Counted from the stretch's first letter, positions 55,568 to 64,000 are shown. The stretch is DNA of 64,000 nucleotides from Geothrix sp. (GCA_030681515.1 JAUXSE010000011.1:62001-126000), one strand, 5' to 3'. The notes: generated by a model from the letters alone, not told the origin. Numbers and translations: made by a program.

Positions 55568-56965
55568 CTAGCTTAACCCAGTTCCCTTCTTCTGCCGGGA
55601 CCGGAGCTTCGAGGCTCCGCCTTCGCGGGTGGCCTGCGGGATGCGGCTGAGGGCCAGGGCGTCGGCGGGAACATCCTTGGTGATGGTGCTTCCGGCTCCG
55701 ATGAGCGCATCGTCCCCGATGACCACAGGAGCTACCAGTTGGGTGTCAGATCCGACGAAGACATTCCGGCCGATGGTGGTGCGGTGCTTGTTCACGCCGT
55801 CGTAGTTGCAGGTGATGACGCCCGCGCCGATGTTCGTGCCCTCGCCGATCTCCGTATCGCCGAGGTAGGCCAGGTGATTGGCCTTGGCACCGCGATGGAG
55901 CTTCGCCTTCTTGGTCTCCACGAAATTGCCGATGTGGACGCCTTCGCCCAGATCGGTGCCCTCCCGCAGCCGCGCGAAGGGGCCGACCTTGGCGCCCGCG
56001 CCCACCAGGGCGTGGGCGATGACGCAGTAGGGGCGGACCTCCACGCCCTCGCCCAGCACGGAATCCGTGATCACCGTGCCCTGGCCGATGCGGCAGCCTT
56101 CACCCACGATGACGGTGCCCTCCAGCCGCACGCCGGGTTCCAGCAGGACATCGCGATGGAGGATGGCCCGCGGACCGATCAGGGTGCTGTCGGGATGGAG
56201 GAAGGTCACGCCCTCGGTCATCCAGTGGCGCTGGATGCGGCGCTGGGCGGCGGCCTGGAGCGCGGCCTGATCGTGGCGGGAGTTCATGCCCGCCAGCTCC
56301 TCGGGATCGCAGATTTCCACGGCCACGGAGATCTCCCGGCCCACGGCCGCCACGGCGTCCGTGAGGTAGAACTCCCGCTGGGCATTGTCGTTCGTCAACC
56401 CCAGGAGGGCCTTCCGGAGGGCTGGCCAGGGCAGGGCATAGGCGCCTCCGTTCACGCGCTGCACGGCCAGCTGTTCCGGAGTGGCGTCCTTGGCCTCCAC
56501 CAGTCCCGCGAGGCGGCCGTCCGGGTGCTGGATCACGCGGCCGTACGAACCCGGCGAGGGCAGGTCCATGGCCAGCAGCAGCGACTCGGCGGCGCAGAGC
56601 CGGAAGACCGTGGCGGGCGAGGTGAGGGGCACATCGCCACAAAGGATGACGACCTGGCTGGCGCCGAGGCGGTCCAGCTCGGGGATGCAGACCTGAAGGG
56701 CGTGGCCGGTGCCCAGGGGCTCACCCTGATCCACGGCGGTGACGGGGCAGGGCAGCAGACCGGCCTTCTGCCAGGCTTCCAGTGCGGCCAGGAGCTGTTC
56801 TTTCCCGTGATGGACCACCACCACCGCACCGCCGAGATCCGCGGGCAGGGCCCGCAGGACCCAGAGCAGGGATGGATCCCCGAGGATCGGATGCAGCACC
56901 TTCGGAAGCCGGGATTTCATGCGGGTTCCGAGTCCCGCCGCCAGGATCACCGCCACCGTGGACAT
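55568..56965 (-). CDS. glmU: Bifunctional GlmU (UDP-GlcNAc synthesis)
   Basis: A 465-residue enzyme making UDP-N-acetylglucosamine for peptidoglycan and LPS. The N-terminal uridyltransferase begins AVILAAGLGTRMKSRLPKVLH; CGDVPLTSP and NGGAYALPW follow. From about residue 250 a left-handed beta-helix acetyltransferase carries hexapeptide repeats ending in HRGAKANHLAYLGDTEIG and GAGVITCNYDGVNKHRT. It is followed directly by mlaE-F-D and then by the ubiA and dacA genes, an envelope-building series. Confidence 0.95.
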   Translation of the reverse strand: MSTVAVILAAGLGTRMKSRLPKVLHPILGDPSLLWVLRALPADLGGAVVVVHHGKEQLLAALEAWQKAGLLPCPVTAVDQGEPLGTGHALQVCIPELDRLGASQVVILCGDVPLTSPATVFRLCAAESLLLAMDLPSPGSYGRVIQHPDGRLAGLVEAKDATPEQLAVQRVNGGAYALPWPALRKALLGLTNDNAQREFYLTDAVAAVGREISVAVEICDPEELAGMNSRHDQAALQAAAQRRIQRHWMTEGVTFLHPDSTLIGPRAILHRDVLLEPGVRLEGTVIVGEGCRIGQGTVITDSVLGEGVEVRPYCVIAHALVGAGAKVGPFARLREGTDLGEGVHIGNFVETKKAKLHRGAKANHLAYLGDTEIGEGTNIGAGVITCNYDGVNKHRTTIGRNVFVGSDTQLVAPVVIGDDALIGAGSTITKDVPADALALSRIPQATREGGASKLRSRQKKGTGLS

Positions 56966-57001
56966 GCCACCTCCCGTACCCAGGCTACAACAACCCTCCG
57001 A

Positions 57002-58990
57002 TCATCCATGCGGCTGCCGGAGCAGGGCCAAGGCCGATTCGAGGAATGACGCGGCCCGGAAGGGCTTCTCCAGGAACCCGAGGCGGCGGAGGCCCAGGGC
57101 GCCGGGACTGACCGGAAGCGGCTGGCCCATGCCCAGGACCAGGGTGGGGATGGCCTCCTTCTGGAACAGGCGAAGCGCCCTCTGGAAGCGGTCGAGGCTG
57201 GCTGTCCGCTCCAGGACCAGCAGATCGGGAAGGGGCCGGCCGTGGCTATCCTTCAGCAGTTGGCGGAGATCCTGGTAGGCCTCGGCCTCCCCTCCCGCCA
57301 TCTGGACGAGGGCCATGAGGGTCTCCCGGGCCAGGGGATCCTGATCCACCACCCAGATGCGCCGGCCTTCCATGAAGCGATGCGGGCTGGTCCCCTGGGG
57401 ATTGGCCGAAGGCAGGTAGATCCGGGGCAGGATGCCGCCACGGATATCCAGATCCAGTTCGAGGAGGCCCCCCGCTTCCTGGACGGCCTGTCGAAGCCAA
57501 CCCAGCCCGAACACCGTCTGAGGCCAGCGAACCTGGCCGCCTTCATTCCGGAGGCTGAGCAGGCCGAAGCTCCGGCCCCCCAGATCCACAGGTTCCAGCG
57601 CGATCACGAGCTGGGGTCCCTTCGATCGTTCCAGGGCGTGCAGGATGAGGTGGGTGGCGATCCTTTGAAGGCGATCCGGATCCACCGCCAGTGGCAGGGG
57701 CTCTGCGCTTACGCGGAGTGAGCCACCGGCGGGAAGGAGGGGGCTCAGGCGGGGCAGCAGTGCGTCCAGGGCCGCTTCACCATCCACCAAGGGCTGGAGG
57801 TCCTTGGGCACGGCGGGAGGAAACAGGCGAGCCGAGGCCGTCTCCAGACGCTCCACGGCCGCCGTCAGGGGACTCTCCCCGATTCCGGCGCGGAACTCCC
57901 CCGCGGCGGCGGACAGGGCGAGCAGGGCATTCACGGTCTGGCGGCGCGCCCCGTCCTCGCCACCGGGTTCCAGGGCCCCGCCACCCCCGCGCAGGGCCAG
58001 GGTACCCACGGACGGATCGCTGATCCAGACCAGGGCCATGCCCCGGTCGAAGACGGAGGCTTCGAGGGCCACCTGACGGAAGGTTCCGTCCTCGCTCACC
58101 TGCGTGGCCGGCAGAGAGGCACAGCCGTACTGGAGCAACTGCTTCCGGAGGCCTTCCCACGCGGGAGAGTCGCCCCCCTGGAGGAGGGCGTCCAGGGCGT
58201 AGCCCCTCAACCGGTGCCTGGGAAGCCCCACCTGCTGGCTGAAAGGGCCGTTGGATTCCAGGATCCGGCCTCGGCCATCCACCAGCCACATGGCCTGGTG
58301 AGGATCGAGACCGAGGCTGAGGGAGGGCGCGTCCCCGGAGGTCTTGTTCTCCAGCAGCGCCAGGGCCATGCGCAGCCCCTGGCCGCGGCCTTCGACCCAG
58401 GCGCCCTGGCCCCGCAGCCACAGGAGCTGCTGGAGGGCGACCAAGCCCAGAAGAAGGCCGGCGAGGACCGCTGCGGGCCAGGGCAGGCGGGGCGCTCCCG
58501 CGGGGAGGAATGCCTGGGCCAGGGCCCCGACGGCGAGGGCCGCAGCTCCGACCAGGGGCATCCGGATTTCAAGCTGTCGCCCGGCGGCCCAGCGGTACCC
58601 CAGGTCCGAGAAGAGCAGCCACAGGGTGGATTCGAGCGCGGCCCCGGCCCAGAACCGGGCCACTTCCTGCCAGGGCAGGTGCAGCCGCAGCAGCAGGAGC
58701 AGCAGGAAACCCGTGGCGCCGCCCACGCCGATGGCCAGGCGTCGGACGCCCTGCACGCCTTCACGCTGGGCCTGGAGGAACAGGGTGAATCCGAAGAGGG
58801 CGCCACCCAGCTGGGATGTGGGGATGGAAAAGCCCGTGAGATGCGCCCAGGGCAACGCGAGCACCGCGAGGATGCCGCCGAGGAAGTAGCCGTAGCTGAG
58901 GCCCACCCGGCCCTTGCGGCGGAAGATCCAGAACCCCAGCCAGGGCGGGAGGGGAAGGAGCAGAGCGGCGATCAGGTCCGCGAAACTCAT
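57002..58990 (-). CDS. Degenerate membrane sensor kinase with pseudo-receiver
   Basis: A 662-residue protein. Six or seven N-terminal membrane segments (about 1-200) precede a PAS-like region (AMWLVDGRGRILESNGPF), a remnant kinase region and a C-terminal receiver-like domain (WVVDQDPLARETL). The expected H-box histidine is missing (region reads VNALLALSAAAGEF), the N-box asparagine is replaced (ILHALERSK), and in the receiver the phospho-acceptor position is glutamate (LLVLERTAS). So it is probably not a phosphotransfer enzyme; a scaffold or ligand sensor is more likely. Start choice: ATG 58990 over TTG 58999. Confidence 0.72.
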   Translation of the reverse strand: MSFADLIAALLLPLPPWLGFWIFRRKGRVGLSYGYFLGGILAVLALPWAHLTGFSIPTSQLGGALFGFTLFLQAQREGVQGVRRLAIGVGGATGFLLLLLLRLHLPWQEVARFWAGAALESTLWLLFSDLGYRWAAGRQLEIRMPLVGAAALAVGALAQAFLPAGAPRLPWPAAVLAGLLLGLVALQQLLWLRGQGAWVEGRGQGLRMALALLENKTSGDAPSLSLGLDPHQAMWLVDGRGRILESNGPFSQQVGLPRHRLRGYALDALLQGGDSPAWEGLRKQLLQYGCASLPATQVSEDGTFRQVALEASVFDRGMALVWISDPSVGTLALRGGGGALEPGGEDGARRQTVNALLALSAAAGEFRAGIGESPLTAAVERLETASARLFPPAVPKDLQPLVDGEAALDALLPRLSPLLPAGGSLRVSAEPLPLAVDPDRLQRIATHLILHALERSKGPQLVIALEPVDLGGRSFGLLSLRNEGGQVRWPQTVFGLGWLRQAVQEAGGLLELDLDIRGGILPRIYLPSANPQGTSPHRFMEGRRIWVVDQDPLARETLMALVQMAGGEAEAYQDLRQLLKDSHGRPLPDLLVLERTASLDRFQRALRLFQKEAIPTLVLGMGQPLPVSPGALGLRRLGFLEKPFRAASFLESALALLRQPHG

Positions 58991-59015
58991 GGGGGGCAAC
59001 CTCGGAAGGACGGAT

Positions 59016-59717
59016 TCACATCAGGATCGCAGGCCAGATGCCCCGGAGGGCATTCATGCACCACAACTGGCCCTCCGGTGCGCGGGCCAGGGGGATCGTC
59101 GCCGTGTCCAGCCGCAGACCCCTGCCGGCGGCCCAGGCCGGCAGATCCAGGCGCTCGGCGAGGCTCGCGACGCGCCCCTCCGGGGGGGGCATGAGGAGGA
59201 CGCCATCCACCTCCAGGCCCACCGCGGCGATGGCGGTTTCCGCCAGGGTGCCGTCGGGCCACAGCAGCAGCGCATCCTCGCCTCCAAGCCGATGAGCCTT
59301 GGCCCATGCGGCGGACGCCCAGGGGCCCCTCAACCCCTTGTGCGGGGCGGCGGGATCGGATCTCGCCTCCGCCCATGGGTGGAGCATCGGGATCAGGCGG
59401 CAGGGACTGGGCGCGCGGGGAAGGGTCTCCAGCCTGGCGGAGACGAAGCCGGCCTTCGGATGGAGGATCAGGCGCAGCCCGGCATCTCGGCCCGAAAGGG
59501 CCGCCTCCAGCCACCGGAGGAGATCCACCTGGATTCCGGGAAGCCAGGGTGCGGGCTGGCCGAGCACCACCGCTCCGGACTGGAGACGGTCCAGGTGAGG
59601 CTCCAGATGGCGGGGTTGGCCCCGGAGGACGGGCAGGGCTGTCCGGGGCAGGCGGTCCTGGGGAAGGTCTGGCCGCAGGGCATCGGCCCCGGGACCGAAC
59701 CCACGTTCGAGGGTCAT
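59016..59717 (-). CDS. Class IV aminotransferase (ADC lyase-like)
   Basis: A 233-residue PLP enzyme of fold type IV, the class of 4-amino-4-deoxychorismate lyase and branched-chain aminotransferase. The PLP lysine is K127 (HKGLRG), HLEPHLDRLQ is the family entry, and LLLWPDGTLAETAIAAVGLEVDG is the conserved second half. Substrate specificity is unclear; PabC in folate synthesis is a candidate. Its ATG overlaps the pdxA stop (ATGA), so a PLP-synthesis gene and a PLP-using enzyme are coupled. Confidence 0.75.
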   Translation of the reverse strand: MTLERGFGPGADALRPDLPQDRLPRTALPVLRGQPRHLEPHLDRLQSGAVVLGQPAPWLPGIQVDLLRWLEAALSGRDAGLRLILHPKAGFVSARLETLPRAPSPCRLIPMLHPWAEARSDPAAPHKGLRGPWASAAWAKAHRLGGEDALLLWPDGTLAETAIAAVGLEVDGVLLMPPPEGRVASLAERLDLPAWAAGRGLRLDTATIPLARAPEGQLWCMNALRGIWPAILM

Positions 59718-60991
59718 GCCAGGGGCGGGGCCACCCGCGCGGGCCACGCAGTCTGGCGCGCCCGGCCCGCCAGCCTCACCGCCAGCGCCGTGGCCTCAAG
59801 GAAATTCTGGGAATCCGCCACCCATTTGCCGGCCTTGTCGAAGGCCGTGCCATGGTCCGGGCTGGTGCGGATGAAGGGCAGGCCCAGGGTCAGATTCACC
59901 GCCCGGGCAGGCTCCAGGAGCTTGATGGGGATGAGCCCCTGATCGTGGTAGAGCGCCACCACCAGGTCGAACTCCCCGCGGACGGCCCGGTGGAACACGC
60001 TGTCCGAAGCGAGGGGGCCGAAGAACAGGGGGTTGGGCCGGGTCTCGGCGGCCGGGCCGCGGGTGGAGAGGACTTCGACGCCGCGATGGCCCGTGGGCTG
60101 GGGAAGCGGTGAGCCTTCGAGGGGAAAGACCCGCCACCCCGCGGGGGCCGGGCCCGCCTGGAAGGGGGAGACCTGGGCGGCGTAGGGACGGCCCTCCGCC
60201 GCGGAGAAATCCAGAAAGGAAGCCTCGGCCTGCACGATCGCGTCCTCCAGGATCCGCTCCTCATCCCCGAAGGCGCCCTGTTCGCCAGCATGGGGATTCA
60301 AGGCGCACAAGGCCACCCGCAGATTCAGGTTCCCCGTCAACTGCATGAACCGGTCGGCGGCGAAGACCAGGGTTTCGGCCACGGCGTCCGCATGGAGGGT
60401 CTCCACCACGGAACGCAGACTCTGATGGACCGTGTGGAGCACGACATTGAGGCGAGGACTCACGAAGGCCATGCGGGTGATGGGTGCCCCGGACAGTTCC
60501 TGGAGGTACTCGGTGTGGCCGGGGATGTCGAATCCCGCGAGGTGGGCCGCGGCCTTGGCCATGGGCAGGGTGACCAGGGCGTCGGCGGCCCCGCCCAGGG
60601 CCATGAGGGCCGCCACACGGATCGCTTCCACGGTGGCCTGGCCCGAGGCGATGGAGCCCACCCCCAGTTTCAACTGGTCCTGCCCGATGCCGGGTGTGGG
60701 ATCCAGCCACAGGCATTCTCCGAGGATCTGCCCGGGATGTTCACCCACGGAAAGCACCTGCAATCCATGGATCCTGCCGGTGAATCCGAAGGGGGGGGCC
60801 TGCCTGGGCTCAACCCAGCGCCAGGCCACCCGGTTCCCTGGAAGGCCCTCCAATAGATCCGCACCGGCCCGGGCACCGACCACGGTCACATCCGTCCACG
60901 GCTGGATGGCGGGCAGTCCGCCCAGGAGCAGCTCGGGGCCGATGCCGCAGGGATCCCCCAGACTGATGACGATGCGAGGACGGCGGCTCAT
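59714..60991 (-). CDS. pdxA: 4-hydroxythreonine-4-phosphate dehydrogenase with insert
   Basis: PdxA works in vitamin B6 (PLP) synthesis. Family motifs are present: LGDPCGIGPELLL, AFDIPGHTEYLQELSGA-like substrate block, ALCALNPHAGEQG, ALYHDQGLIPIKLLE and RTSPDHGTAFDKAG. At 425 residues it is about 95 longer than usual, the excess mainly between NPHAGE and the metal-binding YHDQG block: about 60 residues rich in Pro/Ser, such as FQAGPAPAGWRVFPLEG. The start is ATG 60991; the frame begins at 61024. Translation of the next gene is coupled to its end. Confidence 0.88.
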   Translation of the reverse strand: MSRRPRIVISLGDPCGIGPELLLGGLPAIQPWTDVTVVGARAGADLLEGLPGNRVAWRWVEPRQAPPFGFTGRIHGLQVLSVGEHPGQILGECLWLDPTPGIGQDQLKLGVGSIASGQATVEAIRVAALMALGGAADALVTLPMAKAAAHLAGFDIPGHTEYLQELSGAPITRMAFVSPRLNVVLHTVHQSLRSVVETLHADAVAETLVFAADRFMQLTGNLNLRVALCALNPHAGEQGAFGDEERILEDAIVQAEASFLDFSAAEGRPYAAQVSPFQAGPAPAGWRVFPLEGSPLPQPTGHRGVEVLSTRGPAAETRPNPLFFGPLASDSVFHRAVRGEFDLVVALYHDQGLIPIKLLEPARAVNLTLGLPFIRTSPDHGTAFDKAGKWVADSQNFLEATALAVRLAGRARQTAWPARVAPPLA

Positions 60992-61020
60992 GGAGATCCC
61001 GGGAAGACTCTTGCCTGGTC

Positions 61021-61503
61021 TCAATCGTAGACCGGGATCTCATCCTCCTGCATCGCCGGTTCCTCCTTCTTGGCCGTTCGGCTGCGGCGGATCCTGGGTT
61101 CCTCATCCTGTTTGTAGATGTACTTGATGTTGTGTTTGGGGACGAGGACATTGGGTTCCTTGACCCGGTTGATCTTCAGGCAGTGCTTGTCGTACCACTC
61201 GATGATGCCGCGCACCTTTTCGTCGTCCTGGAGCACGATCACCATCGGCGTCTTGGACTGCATCTGTTTCAGATAGTAGAAACTCTCGGCATTGGTCTGT
61301 TCCGGCGGCGCGATCCTGCGCCGGAGACCGCCGAGGCCCTGCGGAGCCGTGGCAGCGGCGGGATTGACCGCGGGATTGGGCTCGCCGCCCGGGGTGATCG
61401 CGGCGGGAGTGGGAGTCATCACCTCTCCTCCGCCCCCCCGGCCGGGGATGCCCAGCTTGTCCTTCAATTCACTGAGGTTCGGTCGGATGAGCTTCCGGTT
61501 CAT
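61021..61503 (-). CDS. hfq: Hfq-like RNA chaperone with long N-terminal extension
   Basis: A 160-residue protein whose last 80 residues are an Sm-like Hfq core: NAESFYYLKQMQSKTPMVIV, LQDDEKVRGIIEWYDKHCLKI and VLVPKHNIKYIYKQ. Hfq hexamers pair small RNAs with mRNAs. The first 75 residues, absent from E. coli Hfq, are low-complexity Gly/Pro/Ala (LGIPGRGGGGEVMTP), with a basic start (MNRKLIRPNLSELKDKL); the C-terminal tail is charged (EEPAMQEDEIPVYD). The start is ATG 61503, and an upstream longer frame is not needed. pdxA follows it by 29 bp. Confidence 0.8.
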   Translation of the reverse strand: MNRKLIRPNLSELKDKLGIPGRGGGGEVMTPTPAAITPGGEPNPAVNPAAATAPQGLGGLRRRIAPPEQTNAESFYYLKQMQSKTPMVIVLQDDEKVRGIIEWYDKHCLKINRVKEPNVLVPKHNIKYIYKQDEEPRIRRSRTAKKEEPAMQEDEIPVYD

Positions 61504-61698
61504 GGCGGATCCTGGCCCAGGTGGCGGTACGGAGAATGTCAAAGGCATCGGCGGGTGGCCGAACCCCTCGAACCTGGGCAGTCGAACCCAGGAGAGGGCG
61601 GACTGCGCACGCTGGAAGGGGATGGACCACTGTGGCAGGTGCCAGGTGGACCCTGCAAGGGTGTGTGCCTAGTTTGATGCGTGAAAGCTGGCAAAAGT

Positions 61699-63393
61699 TT
61701 ACGACTGAACGGGACTGGATGCCATCAAGTCTTCTTCCCGGCAAGGGGGGAGGAAAATCTCGACGCGGGTTCCCTGGCGGGGAACACTCTCGACCTCGAT
61801 CCTCCATCCCATGGCTTCGGTGAATTTGTAGACCAGGCTCATGCCCAGGCCCGACCCCTCTTCAAAGCTTCCGGCAAAGGGGACGAACAGGCGTTCGATC
61901 TGTTCGGCCGTCATCCCGCAACCGTTATCGGACACCGTCAGCCGGATGGCGGTGTCCGAGGCCGCGATCTCCATCCGGACCGAGGGCTGGGGCACGCCCT
62001 TGACCGCCTTGCGGGCGTTGCTCAGCAGGTTCATCAGCACCCGGTGGAGACCCACGGGATCGGACCGGACGCTGACCGGAGGGACCGCTTCCATGTCGAG
62101 GGCGAGGCCCCCGGTGCGTGGGTCCATCTCCCAGCTGGCGCGGACTTCTTCGAGCACCCGGGGAAGGAAGAGCACGGAGCCGGCGGGGGGCTCGGGCCGG
62201 GCGAAGTCGAGGAAATCCGATACGATGGCACCCACCCGCTGGGTTTCGCGCTCCAGGATGCCGAGCACGCGGCCGCGGACCTCTTCGGGGGCCCCCTCTT
62301 TCTGCAGCAGCTGTACGCAGCCGCTGATGGAGGCCAGCGGGTTCCTCAGCTCGTGGGCCAGCCCGGCCGCCAGCTGCCCGATGGCGGCCAGGCGCTCGCT
62401 GATGCGCGTCCGTTCCTCCAGGGCCTTGATCTCTGTAAGATCCTGGAAAAGCAGGAGCTGTCCGGACTCGCGGCCCCCGGCGCCCCTCAACGAGGCGAGG
62501 TGCCCACCGAGGATGCGGCGCCCGGCTCGTGGGTGGGGCAGCACCACTTCAAAACCGTGTTCCCTTCCCCGGCGCCTGGGGAGCGGGTCGCCGAGGGGAA
62601 GGATCTCCTGTACGGGTGTGCCGGCGGGGATGCTCTGCCCGAGGATCGCCTCCGCCGCGGGATTGGCCGAGGTGACGCGGCCCTTCAGATCGAGCGTGAT
62701 GAGGCCCGAGGTCATGGACTCGACGACGCGGCGGTGAAGGGCGGACAACTCGCCCACGGCCGCTTCGCTGACGCTGAGATCCGTGCGCAGGCGGTCCAGA
62801 TTGCGCCGGATCAGCACCACCACCAGGGTGGCCGCGAAAACCTGCAGCGATGCGATGCCCAGAAGGAAGGGGAGCCGGCTGGAGTCGAGATTGGCGATCT
62901 CCCCGGAAAGCCCGAAGGGCGGAATCCCCCCGGTGGTGAATCCGAGCACCAGCAGCACATGGGTGAGGGAGGAAAGGACGCCCACCCACACGATCTCCAC
63001 CGTGCCCAGGTAAAAGGCCGAGGCCAGCACGGGAAAAATGTAGAGCGTGGAGAACCGCTCCTGGGCCACGCCCTGGAAGGCGATGACCAGGGTGACCAGG
63101 ACCAGGTCCAGGGCCAGGTTCCATCGGATCCAGGCGATCCGGGGCATGGGAAAGATCTGGTCCATCGCCAGCAACCCGCGCCCGGATTCCCAAACCGCCT
63201 CCGCCAGCATCAGCAGGAGCGCGATCAGGTAGATGGACTCCCCCGGGCCTGAGGCCCGGCCTTCCGCGGGCAGCGCGGCGTGCAGCACCAGAAGGCCGAA
63301 GCTGGCGAAAAGCCGGAAGGAAAGGGGCAGAAAGGGGGCACTGGCCTCTGGCGCCCGCATGCGGCCCAAGGTTCTCTGGAGCATGGCAACCAT
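61699..63393 (-). CDS. Sensor histidine kinase (PilS/NtrB-like)
   Basis: A 564-residue membrane kinase with about six N-terminal membrane segments, a PAS region (SMTSGLITLDLKGRVTSANPAAE), a HisKA box with the phospho-acceptor histidine (AGLAHELRNPLASISG), and a full ATP-binding domain (LLSNARKAVKG, SDNGCGM, GSGLGMSLVYKFTEAMG). The layout is like PilS, the sensor of type IV pilin control, but no response regulator gene adjoins it. The start is uncertain: ATG 63393, 63384 and 63411 are in frame and the last nearly overlaps the divergent regulator gene. Confidence 0.85.
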   Translation of the reverse strand: MVAMLQRTLGRMRAPEASAPFLPLSFRLFASFGLLVLHAALPAEGRASGPGESIYLIALLLMLAEAVWESGRGLLAMDQIFPMPRIAWIRWNLALDLVLVTLVIAFQGVAQERFSTLYIFPVLASAFYLGTVEIVWVGVLSSLTHVLLVLGFTTGGIPPFGLSGEIANLDSSRLPFLLGIASLQVFAATLVVVLIRRNLDRLRTDLSVSEAAVGELSALHRRVVESMTSGLITLDLKGRVTSANPAAEAILGQSIPAGTPVQEILPLGDPLPRRRGREHGFEVVLPHPRAGRRILGGHLASLRGAGGRESGQLLLFQDLTEIKALEERTRISERLAAIGQLAAGLAHELRNPLASISGCVQLLQKEGAPEEVRGRVLGILERETQRVGAIVSDFLDFARPEPPAGSVLFLPRVLEEVRASWEMDPRTGGLALDMEAVPPVSVRSDPVGLHRVLMNLLSNARKAVKGVPQPSVRMEIAASDTAIRLTVSDNGCGMTAEQIERLFVPFAGSFEEGSGLGMSLVYKFTEAMGWRIEVESVPRQGTRVEIFLPPCREEDLMASSPVQS

Positions 63394-63420
63394 GGTGCCC
63401 GAATCTGCCATCCTATGGCC

Positions 63421-63903
63421 ATGGCCGACTCCGCCGCCCCTTCCACACCGTCCCTCCGCGCCGCGGGGATGCGGCAGACGCCCCAGCGCGAGGGCATCCT
63501 GCGCGTCCTCAAGGATTCGGATCGCCCGCTGACCGTGGAGGAGATCTGGGAACGCGTGCCGGAGCGCCGATCCGGCCTCCCCACCGTCTATCGCAACCTG
63601 GAGCGGTTCGTGCGCGAGGGCTGGGCCGAGGGCATCCTTGGTTCGGACCAGGTGATGCGGTTCGTCCGATGCGACTCGCGCCACCACCACCACCACCTCC
63701 AGTGCGAGCGGTGCGGTCGCACGGCAGAAGTGGACGCCTGTGGTCTCGAGGAATCCCTGCGGAACCTGGAATCGCTTTCAGGGTTCAAGATCACGCGCCA
63801 CCAGCTGCTGCTCTTCGGGCTCTGCGGGGCCTGCCGCGTTGAGGCCGGAGCAGGAGCGGAGGGCCACCGGTCGAAGACCGGCCCGAAGGGCGGCCCACAG
63901 TGA
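63421..63903 (+). CDS. Fur-family transcriptional regulator
   Basis: A 160-residue metal-sensing repressor. The winged helix is in GMRQTPQREGILRVL and GLPTVYRNLERFVREG; metal ligands are in HHHHHLQCERCG and LLFGLCGACR. The subgroup (Fur, Zur or PerR) cannot be fixed, but the cysteine pairs and missing serine-rich linker fit a Zur/Fur type. The last 20 residues (from EAGAGAEGHRSKTGPKG) are encoded by a duplicated repeat and look like an add-on. The start ATG 63421 or 63415 lies only 28 bp from the divergent kinase start. Confidence 0.88.
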   Translation: MADSAAPSTPSLRAAGMRQTPQREGILRVLKDSDRPLTVEEIWERVPERRSGLPTVYRNLERFVREGWAEGILGSDQVMRFVRCDSRHHHHHLQCERCGRTAEVDACGLEESLRNLESLSGFKITRHQLLLFGLCGACRVEAGAGAEGHRSKTGPKGGPQ

Positions 63904-63985
63904 GGTGGGCCATGAGGCCGGAGCAGGAGCGGAGGGCCACCGGTCGAAGACCGGCCCGAAGGGCGGCCCACAGGAGGTGGGCCGT
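63841..63985. repeat. 73-bp direct repeat across the fur stop codon
   Basis: The 60 bases at 63841-63900 are exactly repeated at 63914-63973, with linkers of 13 and 12 bases (GAGGTGGGCC plus AT or GT). Each unit contains a CCGGTC-gaa-GACCGG hairpin and several GGGCC/GGCCC pairs. Copy 1 supplies the last residues of the Fur-like protein and abuts its stop; copy 2 is downstream. More copies may lie outside the window. Confidence 0.85.
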
Positions 63986-64000
63986 AAAAATCACCGTTGA

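Overview
The window is GC-rich, almost gene-saturated bacterial chromosome with no plasmid, phage or transposase genes. Gene content (class II B12-dependent ribonucleotide reductase, an Hfq with a long N-terminal extension, DUF116, SpoVG in a Gram-negative setting with TamB and Mla lipid transport, eukaryote-like Ser/Thr kinases, threonine catabolism via Tdh/Kbl, PilT-like ATPase) suggests an Acidobacteriota member, most likely Holophagae (Geothrix/Holophaga-like). That placement is an inference from gene content and style, not a computed phylogeny.

Layout. 1-8.1 kb: a truncated tryptophanase-family gene, coaX-birA (CoA and biotin-ligase functions), the large nrdJ gene read in the opposite direction, a 143-bp tandem repeat, and a DUF2400 gene. 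8.1-14.5 kb: hemH-hemG (end of haem synthesis), a DUF2914 secreted protein, a decayed DUF421 gene, a SPL-like radical SAM gene and dnaX, then moaD. 14.5-23.3 kb (minus strand): tamB, a Ser/Thr kinase overlapping it by one base, rpoD and dnaG. 23.7-36.7 kb: a P-loop protein of unknown role, an OPA-type transporter, kbl and tdh (threonine to glycine plus acetyl-CoA), a rhodanese/MauE pair, PilZ, a lipoprotein with a pseudopilin-like end, udk-rhodanese-NUDIX, yajQ, a polyprenyl synthase and a PilT-like ATPase. 36.7-46.1 kb: sucCD, a thioesterase, radical SAM and CapA genes, then minus-strand HD, truA, response regulator, PHP, FlhB-C-domain and a membrane glycosyltransferase. 46.2-49.1 kb: a Ser/Thr kinase with PEGA-like repeats, tRNA-Gln and spoVG. 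49.1-61.5 kb: one long minus-strand run holding pgeF, dacA, ubiA-like, DUF116, mlaD-mlaF-mlaE, glmU, a degenerate sensor kinase, a class IV aminotransferase, pdxA and hfq. 61.7-64 kb: a PilS-like sensor kinase divergent from a Fur-family regulator.

Genes that work together: hemH/hemG; tamB with envelope genes; mlaE-F-D next to glmU, dacA and a UbiA-type enzyme (envelope building and lipid transport); dnaG-rpoD and dnaX (replication and transcription core); sucCD (TCA cycle); kbl/tdh.

The most unusual content is between the genes. There are at least five intergenic islands in which short arms with an internal 9-nt period face each other as inverted repeats, although the islands have different sequences. 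Three heptamer arrays begin at or just after stop codons. A 143-bp hairpin-rich unit is tandemly duplicated, a twin-hairpin cassette occurs twice, a 60-bp unit is duplicated across the fur stop codon, a hairpin-like insert lies inside dnaG, and a 21-bp exact copy of the tRNA-Gln 3' end lies 191 bp from the real gene. Protein oddities worth checking are a radical SAM protein ending in a possible beta-clamp-binding motif next to dnaX, a sensor kinase that has lost its key residues, and a PdxA with a large insert. No CRISPR array, riboswitch or complete mobile element was recognised.
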